From CAWEFA01 sp963851385 (GTDB lineage: Bacteria > Bacteroidota > Bacteroidia > Bacteroidales > DTGW01): a DNA stretch of 64,000 bases. Both the position numbers and the translations under genes were made by a program. Positions 47,732-60,700 of the stretch are shown piece after piece (the first letter of the stretch is position 1; the number at the start of each line of letters is the position of its first letter). Location of the stretch: assembly GCA_963851385.1 (NCBI GenBank), contig CAWKPE010000011.1:16693-80692 (forward strand), written 5' to 3'. The notes under the pieces were generated by a model, which was not told the DNA's origin, did not search any database, and saw only the letters and a program-made list of their open reading frames with translations.

Positions 47732-49645
47732 ATGAAAAAAACAGAAGTTAAAATTCAACTTCTAGTGATAGCTGTTATAGTAATTGTTACTGCTATATTT
47801 AGTTGTTCTCTGGCTTCTTGCAAAAAAGATGAACAAGCTGCAAAGAGTGATAAAAAAGATATTTTATCTTTTACTTTAATTGAACAAACTGATACAGCCC
47901 TGATAGATAATCAAAATAAAAAAGTATCTATTACTGTAAAATACAATGCAAATCTTGCAAAACTGAGTCCAATTATCACTGTTTCAGACAAAGCAACCAT
48001 TAAACCTGCTTCAGGCGATACGGTTAATTTTTCTACCAGTCCCGTAATTTACCTTGTTACAGCCGAAGATAAAACTACACAGGAATGGAAAATATATGTT
48101 AATAAAGCAACTGAAATGGGAAAAAAGATATTAACATTTACCTTAACCAATCAAATAAGTCCTGCAATTATTGACACAATTAATGATAGTGTTTTGATAA
48201 AAGTTGTTCCTACGGCAGATTTATCAAAATTAATTCCGACTATTACTATATCAAATGGTTCAACTATTAATCCGGCATCAGGTGTTACAGTTGATTTTAG
48301 CAAAGGACCTGTGAAATATACTATTACTGCTGGTGATGGTTCAAGTAAGGTCTGGACAGTAAAAGTAACAAGAACACCATATACAGGTACTCAGATTACC
48401 AGTATAGCTATTTCAGGGCAACTCAGCAGCATAGCATACGGTACACAATATTTAATTGGGATGCCAGGAGGAACAAATTTTTCATCTTTGACTCCTGTTT
48501 TTACTATTTCACCCGGAGCTTCTATTTCGCCTGCTTCAGGAGTGGCCAAAGATTTCAGTCAGGGGCCTGTATCTTATGTTGTAACATCTGAAAGTGGACA
48601 AAAAACAACATGGATAGTTTATGCCCTAATAGCTGCAAATGATCCGAATATAAAATACGTTGGCAGGATAGATTACACGAATCCGGCTATTCCCAAGTTT
48701 TCAGCTCCGGGAGTATATTTTAAAGCCATGTTTACAGGTACATTTTTAGATGTATTTATAAATGACGAAAATAGTATGAATTACGTTCAGGTAGTAATAG
48801 ATACCTTAGCTCCTGTAAGAATTTTAATGAATCAGGGTCTTAACCACTATAATGTTGCAAGTGGCTTATCAAGCGGTAATCATACTGTTTTAATATGCAA
48901 AGAAACTGAATCAGGTGTCGGGTCATTAAGCTTTTATGGTTTCCGTTGCGAAGGGATTTCTGCTGTGACAGATATGCCTACCCTGAAAATGGAATTTTAT
49001 GGGAACTCTATTACATGCGGGGCAAAGATGCTATCTGGAACACCTTGCGACCTGACAAATAACAATACTAATTGGAATGCAGCAAACAGTGCATACTTAT
49101 CTTATGGCGCATTAACAGCAAGGGCTTTAAATGCACAATGGCAAATAACAGCAATATCAGGTATTGGTTTAATCAGTAGTTGTTGCAGCATGGGTTATAC
49201 AATGCCTAATGCTTATGATCGGATAAATTTAACTGATGCAAGCTCTCCAAAATGGAACTTTAGTAAGTACGTTCCTGATGTTGTTACTATTTGTCTGGGG
49301 CAAAATGACGGTTCAACAATTGTTGCTTCAAAAGCATTTAAAGATGCATATGTTGCATTTATTAACACATTAAGAAGTAAATATAGCAGTGCTTCTATTT
49401 TTCTTCTTACCAGCCCTATGGCAGATAGCAGCAGTTCAAGTACCTGTTTATTTAGTGTCATGCAAACAAGTCTTGCCGGTATAGTTGATTCTATGCATAA
49501 TGCCGGGGACGCTAAAGTTTATTGGGTTAAACTGCCGCATGATCAGAATCATGGTTGTACCGGTCAGGGACATCCCAGTGAAGCTGAACATTTAATAACT
49601 GCCGGAGTTCTTGAAACAGCTATTAAACAAGTAATGGGATGGTAA
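47732..49645 (+). CDS. SGNH/CE2-type esterase lipoprotein with three N-terminal beta repeats
   Basis: 637 residues. Signal segment ends FSCSLASCKKDE, a lipobox with Cys. Three repeats of about 90 residues follow (about 40-130, 132-220, 222-300), each with the pattern LxFTL...IxxASGxxxxFSxxPVxYxVTxxD...W, as in DUF5018-like domains. Then a jelly-roll (about 305-420) and an SGNH hydrolase domain of the carbohydrate esterase family 2 type: EFYGNSITCG (catalytic Ser; the usual GDS is GNS here), CLGQND, and HPSEAEH with catalytic His. Predicted to deacetylate a polysaccharide at the cell surface. Monocistronic. Confidence 0.85.
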   Translation: MKKTEVKIQLLVIAVIVIVTAIFSCSLASCKKDEQAAKSDKKDILSFTLIEQTDTALIDNQNKKVSITVKYNANLAKLSPIITVSDKATIKPASGDTVNFSTSPVIYLVTAEDKTTQEWKIYVNKATEMGKKILTFTLTNQISPAIIDTINDSVLIKVVPTADLSKLIPTITISNGSTINPASGVTVDFSKGPVKYTITAGDGSSKVWTVKVTRTPYTGTQITSIAISGQLSSIAYGTQYLIGMPGGTNFSSLTPVFTISPGASISPASGVAKDFSQGPVSYVVTSESGQKTTWIVYALIAANDPNIKYVGRIDYTNPAIPKFSAPGVYFKAMFTGTFLDVFINDENSMNYVQVVIDTLAPVRILMNQGLNHYNVASGLSSGNHTVLICKETESGVGSLSFYGFRCEGISAVTDMPTLKMEFYGNSITCGAKMLSGTPCDLTNNNTNWNAANSAYLSYGALTARALNAQWQITAISGIGLISSCCSMGYTMPNAYDRINLTDASSPKWNFSKYVPDVVTICLGQNDGSTIVASKAFKDAYVAFINTLRSKYSSASIFLLTSPMADSSSSSTCLFSVMQTSLAGIVDSMHNAGDAKVYWVKLPHDQNHGCTGQGHPSEAEHLITAGVLETAIKQVMGW

Positions 49646-49661
49646 AATAATATTAGAACTT

Positions 49662-49979
49662 CTATAATAAAGCATTCAATTTATTTACCAGGGTACTTTT
49701 TGCAACTGCTCCAACTTGTTTATCTGCAACCTGTCCATTTTTAAAAAAAAGGATTGTTGGTATATTCCTGATGCCATATTGTGCAGAAATTGAATTATTA
49801 CTATCTACATCCACTTTTGCAACTATTGCTTTACCGGCATATTCATTACCAATCTCTTCAACTATGGGTGTCATTAAACGGCACGGTCCACACCATTCAG
49901 CCCAAAAATCAACCAGTACAGGTTTATCTGATTTTAGTACAAGTTGTTCAAAGTTCGCTTCATTTACTTCTGTTGCCAT
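49662..49979 (-). CDS. trxA: Thioredoxin
   Basis: 105 residues, standard thioredoxin size. Active site WCGPC at 29-33 within VLVDFWAEWCGPCRLM; cis-Pro in RNIPTILFF. Cytoplasmic disulfide reductant. Starts 14 bp after the dnaE stop on the same strand; the dnaE-trxA order is common in Bacteroidota. No signal peptide. Confidence 0.96.
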   Translation of the reverse strand: MATEVNEANFEQLVLKSDKPVLVDFWAEWCGPCRLMTPIVEEIGNEYAGKAIVAKVDVDSNNSISAQYGIRNIPTILFFKNGQVADKQVGAVAKSTLVNKLNALL

Positions 49980-49993
49980 ATTATTAAGTTTTT

Positions 49994-52900
49994 TTAATTT
50001 AAAATCATTTCAACCTCAGGATTATTCTTAATAAAATTAAGAAATTCATTGGACAATTTCACTTTAGTTAAACGCGATATCAAATCAACCCTGATATTTT
50101 CTGAAGGATCATAAATAATAAATTTTAACAATGCTTTACCTTCTTTTGTTTCAACTGAATTAATAAGATTTGAAATAAGATTGTCTGTTACATCTATTGC
50201 CGGTACTTTCAGTGAAATAGATTTAACCATTTCATCGCGGGCTTCATTTAGAAAAATAACCTGCCATATTTTAAATTCAAGTTCGTTTGTATCTCCATAT
50301 TGTCGTGGCTGGATTTTTGCTTTTATAAGCACTGCCCAGCCTTTGTTAAAATATTTGATGAATTCAGTGTAATCTTTGCCAAACAGGTTGAAACGGAATG
50401 AATCTGTAAAATCTTCAATAATAACAGATGCATAAGGTTTGTTGGTTTTTGTAGTTCCCTGGCGGCAGTCCACGACCAATCCACCTACAGCAATATCTTT
50501 GCCTTTTAGAAGATTGAAATCTGACAAATCAGATAATTTATGAGAACATAAATAGTCAAGTTCAAATTTATAAGGATCCAGAGGATGAGCAGACAAATAA
50601 ATTCCAATTACTTCCCTTTCTTCCTTAAGTTTTTCAAGTAAAGGCCATTCGCTAACTTTTGGCAATTCAGGTTTACAAATTTCTATGCCGCTATTTGCAC
50701 CAAACAGAGTCTTCATGGTGTTGTTTTTGTCATTCTGCATCATATTACCATAACGAATAAGTTGTTCTGTAAAACTGGTATCTTTATTATTATTTGAAAA
50801 ATAGCATGCACGGTTAATCTCGAAGCAATCAAATGCACCTGCCAATGCAAGAGCTTCGATATTTTTTTTATTTACTGTCTGGAGGTTGAGTCGTTCAACA
50901 AAATCATAAATAGATTTATATGGGCCATTTTTAGTACGGTCATCTATAATAATATTTACCGCGTTTTCTCCAACGCCTTTAATTGCACCTAATCCAAATC
51001 TGATATCACCACTTTTATTTACTGTAAAATGCAGATAACTTTCATTAATATCAGGGCCGAGCACATTTATCCCCATTCGCTTACATTCGTCCATGAAGAA
51101 TGAAATCTTCTTTATGTCGGAAATATTACAGCTAAGTACTGCTGCCATGTATTCACCTGGATAATGAGCTTTTAGATATGCCGTCTGATAAGCAATATAT
51201 GAGTAGCAGGTAGAATGTGATTTATTGAAGGCATACTCAGAAAATTTTTCCCAGTCTCCCCAAACTTTTAATGCGCGATCGACTGCTAAACCATTTGCTT
51301 TGCACCCATCAATAAATTTGACTTTCAAAGCATCCATAACATCTTTCTGCTTTTTGCCCATTGCCTTGCGCAGCTTATCACTATCGCCACGTGTAAAGCC
51401 AGCCAAATCGCGAGAAAGCAACATGACCTGTTCCTGGTAAACTGTAATGCCATAAGTATCACTTAGGCGCTTTTCCATAATGGGGAAATCATATTCAATC
51501 TTTTCCCTGGCATGTTTCCTATTAATAAACTGGGGAATGTAATCCATAGGACCAGGCCGGTAAAGAGCATTCATTGCAATGAGGTCCTCAAATTTGTTAG
51601 GTTTCAATTCACGCAGATACCTACGCATGCCGTCAGACTCAAATTGAAATGTGCCAACAGTATCACCTCGGCTATATAATTCATAGGTTTGTAAATCGTT
51701 GAAAGGTATTTTTTCGATATCAAGTTCAATCCCTTTTGATTGTTTTATATTTTCTAAAGCATCTTTGATTATAGAAAGAGTTTTCAAACCAAGAAAGTCC
51801 ATTTTTAATAAACCCACTTCTTCTACCCATTTACCTTCGAATTGAGTTACGAGTACATCTTCATCTGTTTCTTTTTCTTTAGCAATACAAAGCGGGATAT
51901 AATTTTTTAAATCGTCTTTGCCAATAATTATTCCACAGGCATGAATACCTGTATTTCTTACCGAGCCTTCAAGAACTTCAGCATATTTGAGAGTTTCAAC
52001 TATTAAAGGATTATCAGATTTTTTAGCGTCAGATAGTTCTTTAACATCATTCGTATGCCGATTTAAGATTAACCCTGGGACCTTCAGGTACAAGTTTTGC
52101 TAAACGGTCCGATTCAAAAAGAGGCAATTTCATAACTCTTGCTACATCACGTATAGCAGACTTTGCAGCCATAGAACCAAAAGTAATTATGTGGGCTACT
52201 TTGTCTTTTCCATATTTTTCTGTAACATAGTTTAGCACCAATTGTCGTCCATCGTCGTCAAAATCAATATCTATATCAGGCATTGAAATGCGATCAGGGT
52301 TTAGAAAACGTTCGAAAAGCAGATCGTATTTCAGGGGATCAATATCTGTAATTTGCAGGCAATAGGCAACAACAGAACCTGCTGCAGAACCACGACCAGG
52401 ACCTACAGAAACACCCATTTTGCGTGCTTCGGCAATAAAATCCTGTACTATTAGAAAATAATCCGGAAATCCCATCTTTTGGATGGTAGACAATTCAAAT
52501 TCAATTCTATCTTTTATTTCATCGGATATTTCATTGTAACGCTTCTTAGCACCTTCGTAAGTAAGATGTTTCAGGTAGTCATCGGCTGTCTTAAATCCTT
52601 CAGGTAATGGGAAATAGGGCATTAAAGGTTGGTTGTCAATTTTATAAACTTCTACCTTGTTAGCAACTTCAATAGTATTTTCTAAAGCTTCAGGAATGTC
52701 TTTAAAGAGTTCATACATTTCATCTCTGGTCTTCATCCATTCCTGTTTAGTAAAAATCAAACGATTTGTATCAGTAAAATCGGAACCGGTATTCAGACAT
52801 ATTAGTATATCGTGTGCCACGGCATCTTCACTATTTACAAAATGAACATCATTGGAAGCAACTAATTTAACATCCAGTTTTTTGGATAGTTCCACCAGAT

Positions 52901-53543
52901 GACGATTTACGAATTGTTGTTTTGGATAAGTGTCCTGATCGGCCTTAGCAATTGTAGCAGGATGGCGCATTAATTCCAAATAAAAGTCATTTCCAAATAA
53001 TGTTTTATACCAAAGAATGGCTTTTTCAGCTTTTTCGGGATCATTATTATTAATAGCACGGGGAATCTCACCCCCAAGGCATGCAGACATAGCTATTAAT
53101 CCTTCGTGGTATTGCTGAAGAAGCTCTTTATCAATGCGGGGTTTAGAATAAAATCCTTCTATATAACCATATGATACAAGCTTTGTAAGATTTTGATATC
53201 CGGTGTAATTTTTTGCAAGTAATATCAAATGATCTCCGCTTAAATTTTCTTTTCCTTTTTTTTCAAAACGACTTCCACGGGCAATATACATTTCGCAACC
53301 AATAATTGGTTTCAGTAATTTTCGATCCGGTTCATTTGCGTTTTTTAAATCGGTCTTAAGCTTGCTGTTAGCTTTATTTACAGAATTAAGAAATTCTTTT
53401 ACACCGAACATGTTGCCGTGATCGGTTATAGCCAAAGCAGTTTGGCCATCATTAATTGCTTTTTCAATTAGAGCACTGATACTTGAAGCACCATCAAGAA
53501 TGCTATATTGGGTATGAACGTGAAGATGTATAAAATCAGTCAT
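49994..53543 (-). CDS. dnaE: DNA polymerase III subunit alpha (one apparent frameshift)
   Basis: Restored length about 1182 residues. The ATG at 53543 begins the PHP domain (FIHLHVHTQYSILDG ... AITDHGNMFG). The polymerase palm has SVGPGRGSAAGS and PDIDIDFDDDGR (catalytic Asp residues). The frame breaks at about 52046-52052, where LVPEGPRVNLKSAYE should pass straight to DVKELSDAKK; removing one base restores this. The second part carries RNTGIHACGI, DKLRKAMGKK, EYAFNKSHSTCYSYIAY and the C-terminal helix-hairpin-helix and OB-fold regions. Replicative polymerase, essential, so sequence error is the probable reason. trxA follows 14 bp after the stop. Confidence 0.94.
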
Positions 53544-53705
53544 TTATTAAATTAAGGTTAGATTCTGTAAATTTAATCTAAGAACACTATTTAATTAATG
53601 AATGTTGATAAGTAGTGGATATTTTTTAAATAGTAATGAATTCGTCAATTAATAAGGAATTCCTTATGAAGGGATATTCATTCACTTTAAAATTGATGAA
53701 TAAAA

Positions 53706-53736
53706 AAAGTGGCAGAATTTCATAATTTGCCACTTT
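53706..53736 (-). terminator. Terminator after the PorP/SprF gene
   Basis: Arms AAAGTGGCAGAATT (53706-53719) and AATTTGCCACTTT (53724-53736) with a 4-base loop and one bulge; minus strand then runs into TTTTA. It ends the adhesin-sprF unit, 21 bp past the sprF stop. Confidence 0.75.
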
Positions 53737-53757
53737 GATTAAAATATTTGGAATAGA

Positions 53758-54657
53758 TTATTTCAGACTATTAAATCTATAACCGATCATTATTTCATGA
53801 CTTCCAAGACTAAATTGCTGGATAGATGTCAGGTTATAATCAAATGAATAACCTACATAAATATGATGACTGAAATAATAACCAGCTAAAATTGAAATTG
53901 CTTCCTGGGTACGATAAGAGATTCCAAACCATGCTATTTTCTGATAAATGACCCTGGCATTAACATCCATTTGAACGGGAACTGGAGTTACTGCTTTGAA
54001 CATGGCACTGCCTTCAGCAGACCATGTGCGGTTAAATATATAGGTATATGCTCCCATAAGATAGAAGTGTCTTTCCAACTTACTAATACCTACTGCTTCA
54101 GGATCAATATCAAATTTATTATTAAAAAGATTATCTGCTGAAAAACTTACCTGGAAATCTGTTCTATATAAATATACACCTAACATTCCATCGGGCTGGA
54201 AAAAAGATTGAACAGTATTCACATCAGTACTTGGCTCATGATCTTTCATCCCACTTATCTGTGTGCCATCAATTTTAAATTGCATTAGCCCTAATGCAGC
54301 ACCAAATGAAAGATGTATTTCATCGTTTAGCGGAATATTATAAGCATACGCACCTCTAATACCAGTTGTACTTGTCGGTCCGGTTACATCATTATATACA
54401 GTACCTCCATAACCCATATCTTTATTCTTACCACTTACCGGGCCAAACATACTTAACGAATTGGTAACAGGGGCATCAGGAAAACCAACCCATTGTAACC
54501 GGCTGGTAAAGCGTAATTGAAAATAATTCACTGTTCCGGCAAGTGCAGGATTCATCAAAAATGGATTGAACATATATTGTGTGTACAAGGATGTTTGTTG
54601 TCCATATAAATTGTTGAATCCTACAAACACAATTAATAAAATTATTAACTTTTTCAT
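53758..54657 (-). CDS. sprF: PorP/SprF family type IX secretion system outer-membrane protein
   Basis: 299 residues. Signal peptide at 1-19 ending LYGQ. The mature start, QTSLYTQYMFNPFLMNPALA, is the diagnostic N-terminus of the PorP/SprF family; the rest is a beta-barrel with alternating aromatic strands and ends SLGSHEIMIGYRFNSLK. In Flavobacterium, SprF is needed for surface display of the adhesin SprB through the type IX system. It lies 76 bp downstream of the giant SprB-repeat adhesin on the same strand, so it is probably its dedicated partner. Confidence 0.92.
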   Translation of the reverse strand: MKKLIILLIVFVGFNNLYGQQTSLYTQYMFNPFLMNPALAGTVNYFQLRFTSRLQWVGFPDAPVTNSLSMFGPVSGKNKDMGYGGTVYNDVTGPTSTTGIRGAYAYNIPLNDEIHLSFGAALGLMQFKIDGTQISGMKDHEPSTDVNTVQSFFQPDGMLGVYLYRTDFQVSFSADNLFNNKFDIDPEAVGISKLERHFYLMGAYTYIFNRTWSAEGSAMFKAVTPVPVQMDVNARVIYQKIAWFGISYRTQEAISILAGYYFSHHIYVGYSFDYNLTSIQQFSLGSHEIMIGYRFNSLK

Positions 54658-54733
54658 AACTGTCTTTTTTATCTGTTTACTCCTGAATTAGTTTATTTTA
54701 TTTCAGGATATAAATCCTTGAACCCTTTACCTT

Positions 54734-57700
54734 TTATTTACTTGTTTTTAATATTGTAACTGTTCCTTTTTTAGGTGCATAACCACCGCTTATAGTAATC
54801 ACATAGTAATAAGTTCCTATTGGCAAAGGTTTTCCATTGTATTTACCATCCCATGCCATAGTACCATTGGTATATCCTTTTTGCATAAAAACTTTTTGAC
54901 CCCAACGATTGAAAATTTCTACAGTTAATTCATTTGAACTATAATTTTCAGCATTTCCAATATACCATGTATCATTGGCACCATCACCATTAGGTGTAAA
55001 ACCTCCGGCAGGAAGTATTTCTGACGTAGGTACAAGTTTAATTGAATCTGTTTCATTGCAACCGTATATTGTAACACCTGTAAAATAATAATAAATGGAA
55101 TCCCTTAAATTATTAATTTCAAGATTTCGTGAATTTTCACTGGGATAATTGCTATTATTAGAGTACCAATCGTAACTTACAAAAGAACCATTACCTCCAA
55201 TAATCGGAACTATCTCATGGCTGCCTCTGGAGATGGTGATAGTATCCGGTAAAGAAATTCCGTTATCAGGATAATAAGTCAATGTTACATCATCGCTTAC
55301 TGTACATATACCATAATAAGCCGTTAAAACATAATCGTAGAAATATACTCTGTTCATATCGGGTGGCCGCTTAAATGTTACAGCATTAAAAATCTTATTA
55401 TTAATAAAGTTTTCTTTAGGACTCCACGATAAAGAGTCATATAAATTTATTTTGCTTCCAACATGTATTTTAGGTTGCATTACAAATGACTCGTTCTTAC
55501 AAATAGTAGTATCGGGTCCTGCATTTACATAAAGCCAATTCAAAGTATCTATTGTAATAGTTTCTGATGTAAAGCAGCCAAATGCATCTTTTACTCCCAA
55601 CGGGTAAATACCTTTTACAAGTTTAAGATTGACTGTATTAATATTATTAACAAGAGTTATTGAATCCAGATCATCCCATTTATATTTAATGGGAGGCACT
55701 GTACTTTCGATCTGAAGTTTTACCGATCCTGAATCACGACAGGTTTCAAAAGTTGTATCGAATGTAACAATCAAATTATCGAGTGCCAATACCGTTGCTG
55801 TAGCCAGTGTATCACAGCCATTAGAATCACTTACACTCACAGAATAATTACCGGGAGACAGATTGTTCACAAAAGAAGTATCTGGTAAAGGACCTGGATT
55901 CCATGCGAAATTATAAGGAGGAATTCCAGTTACATTAACCCTGATAGAACCATTTTGAATTCCAACATTACATTGTGAAGGAGTAACATCTATGCTTGTA
56001 ATTTGCAGAGGTTTGTCAACTATATCATAATGTTTGAATAAACTGCAAAATCTATCAGAGATTCGATAATTCGTATCCGCCGACAGTAAGACTATCTATA
56101 TAATGTGAATTACCTATTGAATCACCAGTTGCTTTAGAATACCATACATAATGATATGGAGGATATCCACCTGTAACTTTGACATCAATTGATCCATAAA
56201 TTGTACCATTACAACCAGGATAAGTTATTGTCGGGGTCAGAACCATTCCATGAACAGTGTCCAATAATTCGACAGTATCATAAAATGATTTACCAACAGC
56301 ATCTAATATATAAATATAATATGTACCTGGATCAAGAGAATTAAAATCACCTTCACTCGAAGTAATTAAATTAACTCCGTCACTAAGGCTATAATTAATA
56401 GGCAGGATTCCATTTATATTATTTAAAATAATTTCACCATTTGCCGGACCCGGGCATGAATATTTAGTTATTACATTTATCTTCAAAATAGTATCTGAAG
56501 TAACTATAACAGTCTGAGGTCCGGCTGTACAACCTTTAACATCAGTTACGGTTACATAATAAGTATCAGATGGCAGGTTTGTAAAAATATTGTTTGTTCC
56601 ATTATTATGGTTGCCACTATGAGAAGAAGTATAAGAATATGATAATGGTGCAGCGCCTCCATGTGCATAAACTGTCATCATTCCGGTAGGAGTTTTGCTG
56701 GCAGGTACAATTGGGATACTGTCAATAACAATTGGAACTGCAGCATTAACAGTATCATATTCCTGAACAGTATTATTGTATTTGTCTTTCACTGTTACAT
56801 GGTATATTTTTGGTGTCAGGCCAGCGTATACTTTTGGGTTTGTTCCCGGAGCCGGAGGAATAAGATCATTAATGGAGAAAGAGAAGGGAGCATTACCATT
56901 GGTAACCGTAATTGTTAAAGTACCGTCATTGTTTCCAGGACATGTTTCAGCAGTTGTAGTAACTTTAATTCGCATTTGCAACATGTTATCAACCCTTTGA
57001 GTATCGGCTACAATACAACCATTTGCATCCTCTACTGCAACATTATAAAGGCTGTCGCCAGGTAAACTTATGAATAGATTATTATCGGATAGATGTAAAG
57101 TGCTATCTATTGAATATTGTCTTATACCCGGCCACCCACCAGTTGCATTGATAGTTATGGTTCCGTTGGGTGTAATTAAATTGGTATTTGGAGTTGAGGA
57201 AGAACTAATTTGAAGAAGGCTTGGAGGCTCATCTATACTGAAAGTAACTGTATCTGCACTCCCGTTTGATGCTTTTCCAAAGACCCTGTAATTAGCACCG
57301 GATGGAATATTGTAAAAGATATGTGCCGTGTCACTTGTTAAAACATGTTGACTGTACATTCCTCTCCTTAGTGTCAAATCAAAAGGAGGAAATCCAGATT
57401 TGATCAATACTTTTACCGTACCTGTAAAAGAACCAAAACATTTAACATCCGTTTCAAAAGGTACCATAAATAAAACCGAATCATTATAGACTATCACGGT
57501 AGTATCATTTGTTGTACATAATTTATTATCCATAACAATGATGGAATAATCACCTGCTGACAGTGAATTAAATTTATTGGTCGGCAAAAATGCTCCGTAG
57601 TCTAGTGAATACTTGTAACCTCCTGAACCACCGCTGGCATTAACCGTTATGCTGCCATTACCTGAACCATTGTCATTAGTAACATTGAAACTAAGAACAA

Positions 57701-60700
57701 TAGGACTAGGCTGGCCAATTGTAATCGACTTTTGATCCCAGTTTAAATTTTTGTCAGTTATTTTTACTACATACGAACCTGCATATAAATTGACGGTATC
57801 ATCAGGAATTCCGTTTACAGTGATAGTATATGGGGGAGTACCGCCTGAATAATACAGATGCAGTGCTCCATCATTACCTCCGTTACAGCTAACAGAGTCA
57901 GCAGTAATTGAATCAAGACTGACACCTAAAGTATCAATAATGTTGAACTGCATGGAGTCTTCACAACCATTGGTATCACTCACATGAGCCATATATAGAC
58001 CTTTATCAAGATTTGGAAAGTAACGACCACCCTGACGAGAACCATTGTTAATCCAATATTCAAAAATTCCCGAACCTCCTGTTGCAATAATATCGGCAGT
58101 ACCTTTTACAGGTCCATTGACTTTGGTTGTAATTACTTTTGAAATAATAACAGCTGCAGGTTCGGAAATACTGGTATCCAAATGTATTTGACATATACTA
58201 TCCATTACAGTAACAGTATAATTATTTGCAACTAAATTGGAAAATATGCTATCTGATTGAGATGCACCTCCGTTTAATGAATATTCCAGATTACCTGCAC
58301 CTCCGCTTGCATGAACAATTATTTTACCTGTATTATCTCCATGACAACCTGTAACATTGGTTACATCGAGTGTCATAGTCATTGCCGGAGGAGCTGTAAG
58401 GGTAACATTTCTAAAATGTGTTGAACCGCAAGATGATTTAACCCATACATCATAGGTTCCTGCAGTTAAACCACTGAATATTGAATCGGTACCATAATTA
58501 GCTGGCACATTACCATGAATGCTATATTGGAATGGCTTATGGCCTCCCATTGTATGAATGATAATTTGTCCGATAGGATCACCTCCGCAGGTAAGATTTG
58601 TTGAATCTATAGAAATAACTAAAGGCAATGGATTGTTTACTGACAGAGGTACTGATGTTGCTGAAGGGCAACCTTTCGTATCTGTAACTGCAACTGTATA
58701 TATATTAACCGGTAATGAATTAAATATTCCTGTATTATTAGGAGGTTGAGCTGCAGGATTTAATGTAAATGTCCTAGGAGGATTACCACCGGTTGCAACT
58801 ACTGTTATTTTTCCATCACTTAAACCTGTGCACGAAACTTCGGTAGCAACGGCGGAAGTAATAGTAATCTTCCCGGGTTGAGTAATAACAATTGAAGAAG
58901 TATCAAGAGCACAATTGTTTGAATCACGTACATGAACAGCATAAGTCCCTGCTTGTAATGAACTGAAGTTGCCATTTGCTTGTTTTGGTAAAGCGTTTAG
59001 CTGGTATGTTTTTGAACCTGTACCACCAGTTGCAACAGCATTTATAGCTCCATCATTAGATTGAAAACATGTTAAATTTGTTTTAGTGAAACTGCTAAAC
59101 TTTAATTTAGCAGGTTGAATAATTGCCACTGGACCGCCTGTTGCAGCAGGACAATTATTCTTATCTGTTACACTTATATTGTAATTATTGGCAGGTAAGG
59201 TGTTAAATAAACCTGTCTGATTTGAATAGCCGCCGGGAGCCAATGAATATTTAAGAGGATTTGTTCCGCCATGTGCATAAACATGTATCTGACCGGTTGA
59301 ACTACCGTAGCAGGTAATATTCTGATGTGGGAATGAATCGATAACTATTACTGCCGGATCAACTACAGGTAAATTGCCAGTATTTAATGAAGGACAAGCA
59401 TGACTGTCAATAATATTTACAGTATATGTGCCTCCTGAAACTCCCGTAAAGTGTCCTGTATTATTGGTCATTATAGCACCTGGATTTAAAGTAAAAGTAT
59501 AAGGAGAAGTACCACCAGTTACAGAAACATCAACCTTTCCATTATTCAGTCTATGACATGTAATATCCGTTGATGTTTGACTTGTAATTGCAAAGAGGGC
59601 AGGTTGTTTCAAAATATTAGTAGTTGTGTCTAAACAAGAATTGGCATCAGTAATACTTATATGATAAGTATTTGCACTTAATCCAGTAAAATCGCCACTT
59701 ACAAAATAGGGTGCGCCTCCGGTAATTGAGTACTTTAATGAACCAGTACCTCCAGTTGCAACTAAATGAATTTCTCCTGAATTATCGCCATTGCATTTGA
59801 GGTTAACCGTAGAATCTTTGGATAATATAATTGGTGCTGGTCCGGTAATATTAAATATACTATCGTGATGACATCCATTATGATCAAATATTGTAACAGT
59901 ATGCAAACCTTCTTTCAAGTTCTGAAAATCTTTATTTACTCCTTTAGTGCCATTATCTATGGAATATTGATAAGGTGAAGTTCCACCATTAGTAGCTGTA
60001 ATTTTTATTCTGCCATTATTATTATAACTGCAAACAGTCACAGGAGTTACAGTAGCTACAATTTTTAAAGGCGCCGGAGAGCTGAAGGAAATAGAGTTAC
60101 CATTATTTACTTCAAGAAGGCAATGAGTATTTTTATCCCTTACGAAAGCATAATAATTGTGTCCGCTTGGTAAACCGCAGAAAGTGCTGTCGCTTTGCCA
60201 GGTTGAAGGAACATACTGTGTTTTAGAAATTGAGAATTCATATTGTCCTGTTCCTCCGGAAACATCTATAATCTTTATACATCCTGAGTCGTCAGGGCAA
60301 GATACCACTGGAGGAACCGTAAATCCTGCTAATAGTTGGTCCGGATCGTTAAGAGTTATTGTCCTGATATTGCTCTTGCAGTTTTTAGAATCCTGAACAA
60401 TTACATCATAAGATCCAGAACTGAGAGAACTGAAAATACTATCAGGAACATAATCACCAGGGACATCTCCATCTATAGAATATTGATAACTTGGAGTACC
60501 ACCGTGGGCATGAACAGTAATAGAACCATCACCGGCACCATAGCATGAGATAAGTGTTGAATCTAACGTAAAGGTTACTGCTGTCGGCTGTGTTATGACA
60601 ACATCAAATTCACTGGATTTACAACCGTTAACATCTCGTGCAACAACCTGGTAATTTCCTGCACCAACTGAAATTGCTCCAACAGGATAACTAAATGGAC

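Noticed and set aside
54734..55870. Separate small secreted protein with gliding C-terminal domain
   Set aside because: Its frame continues upstream of the GTG used as start and joins the giant adhesin after removal of one base, with matching SprB-type repeats on both sides.
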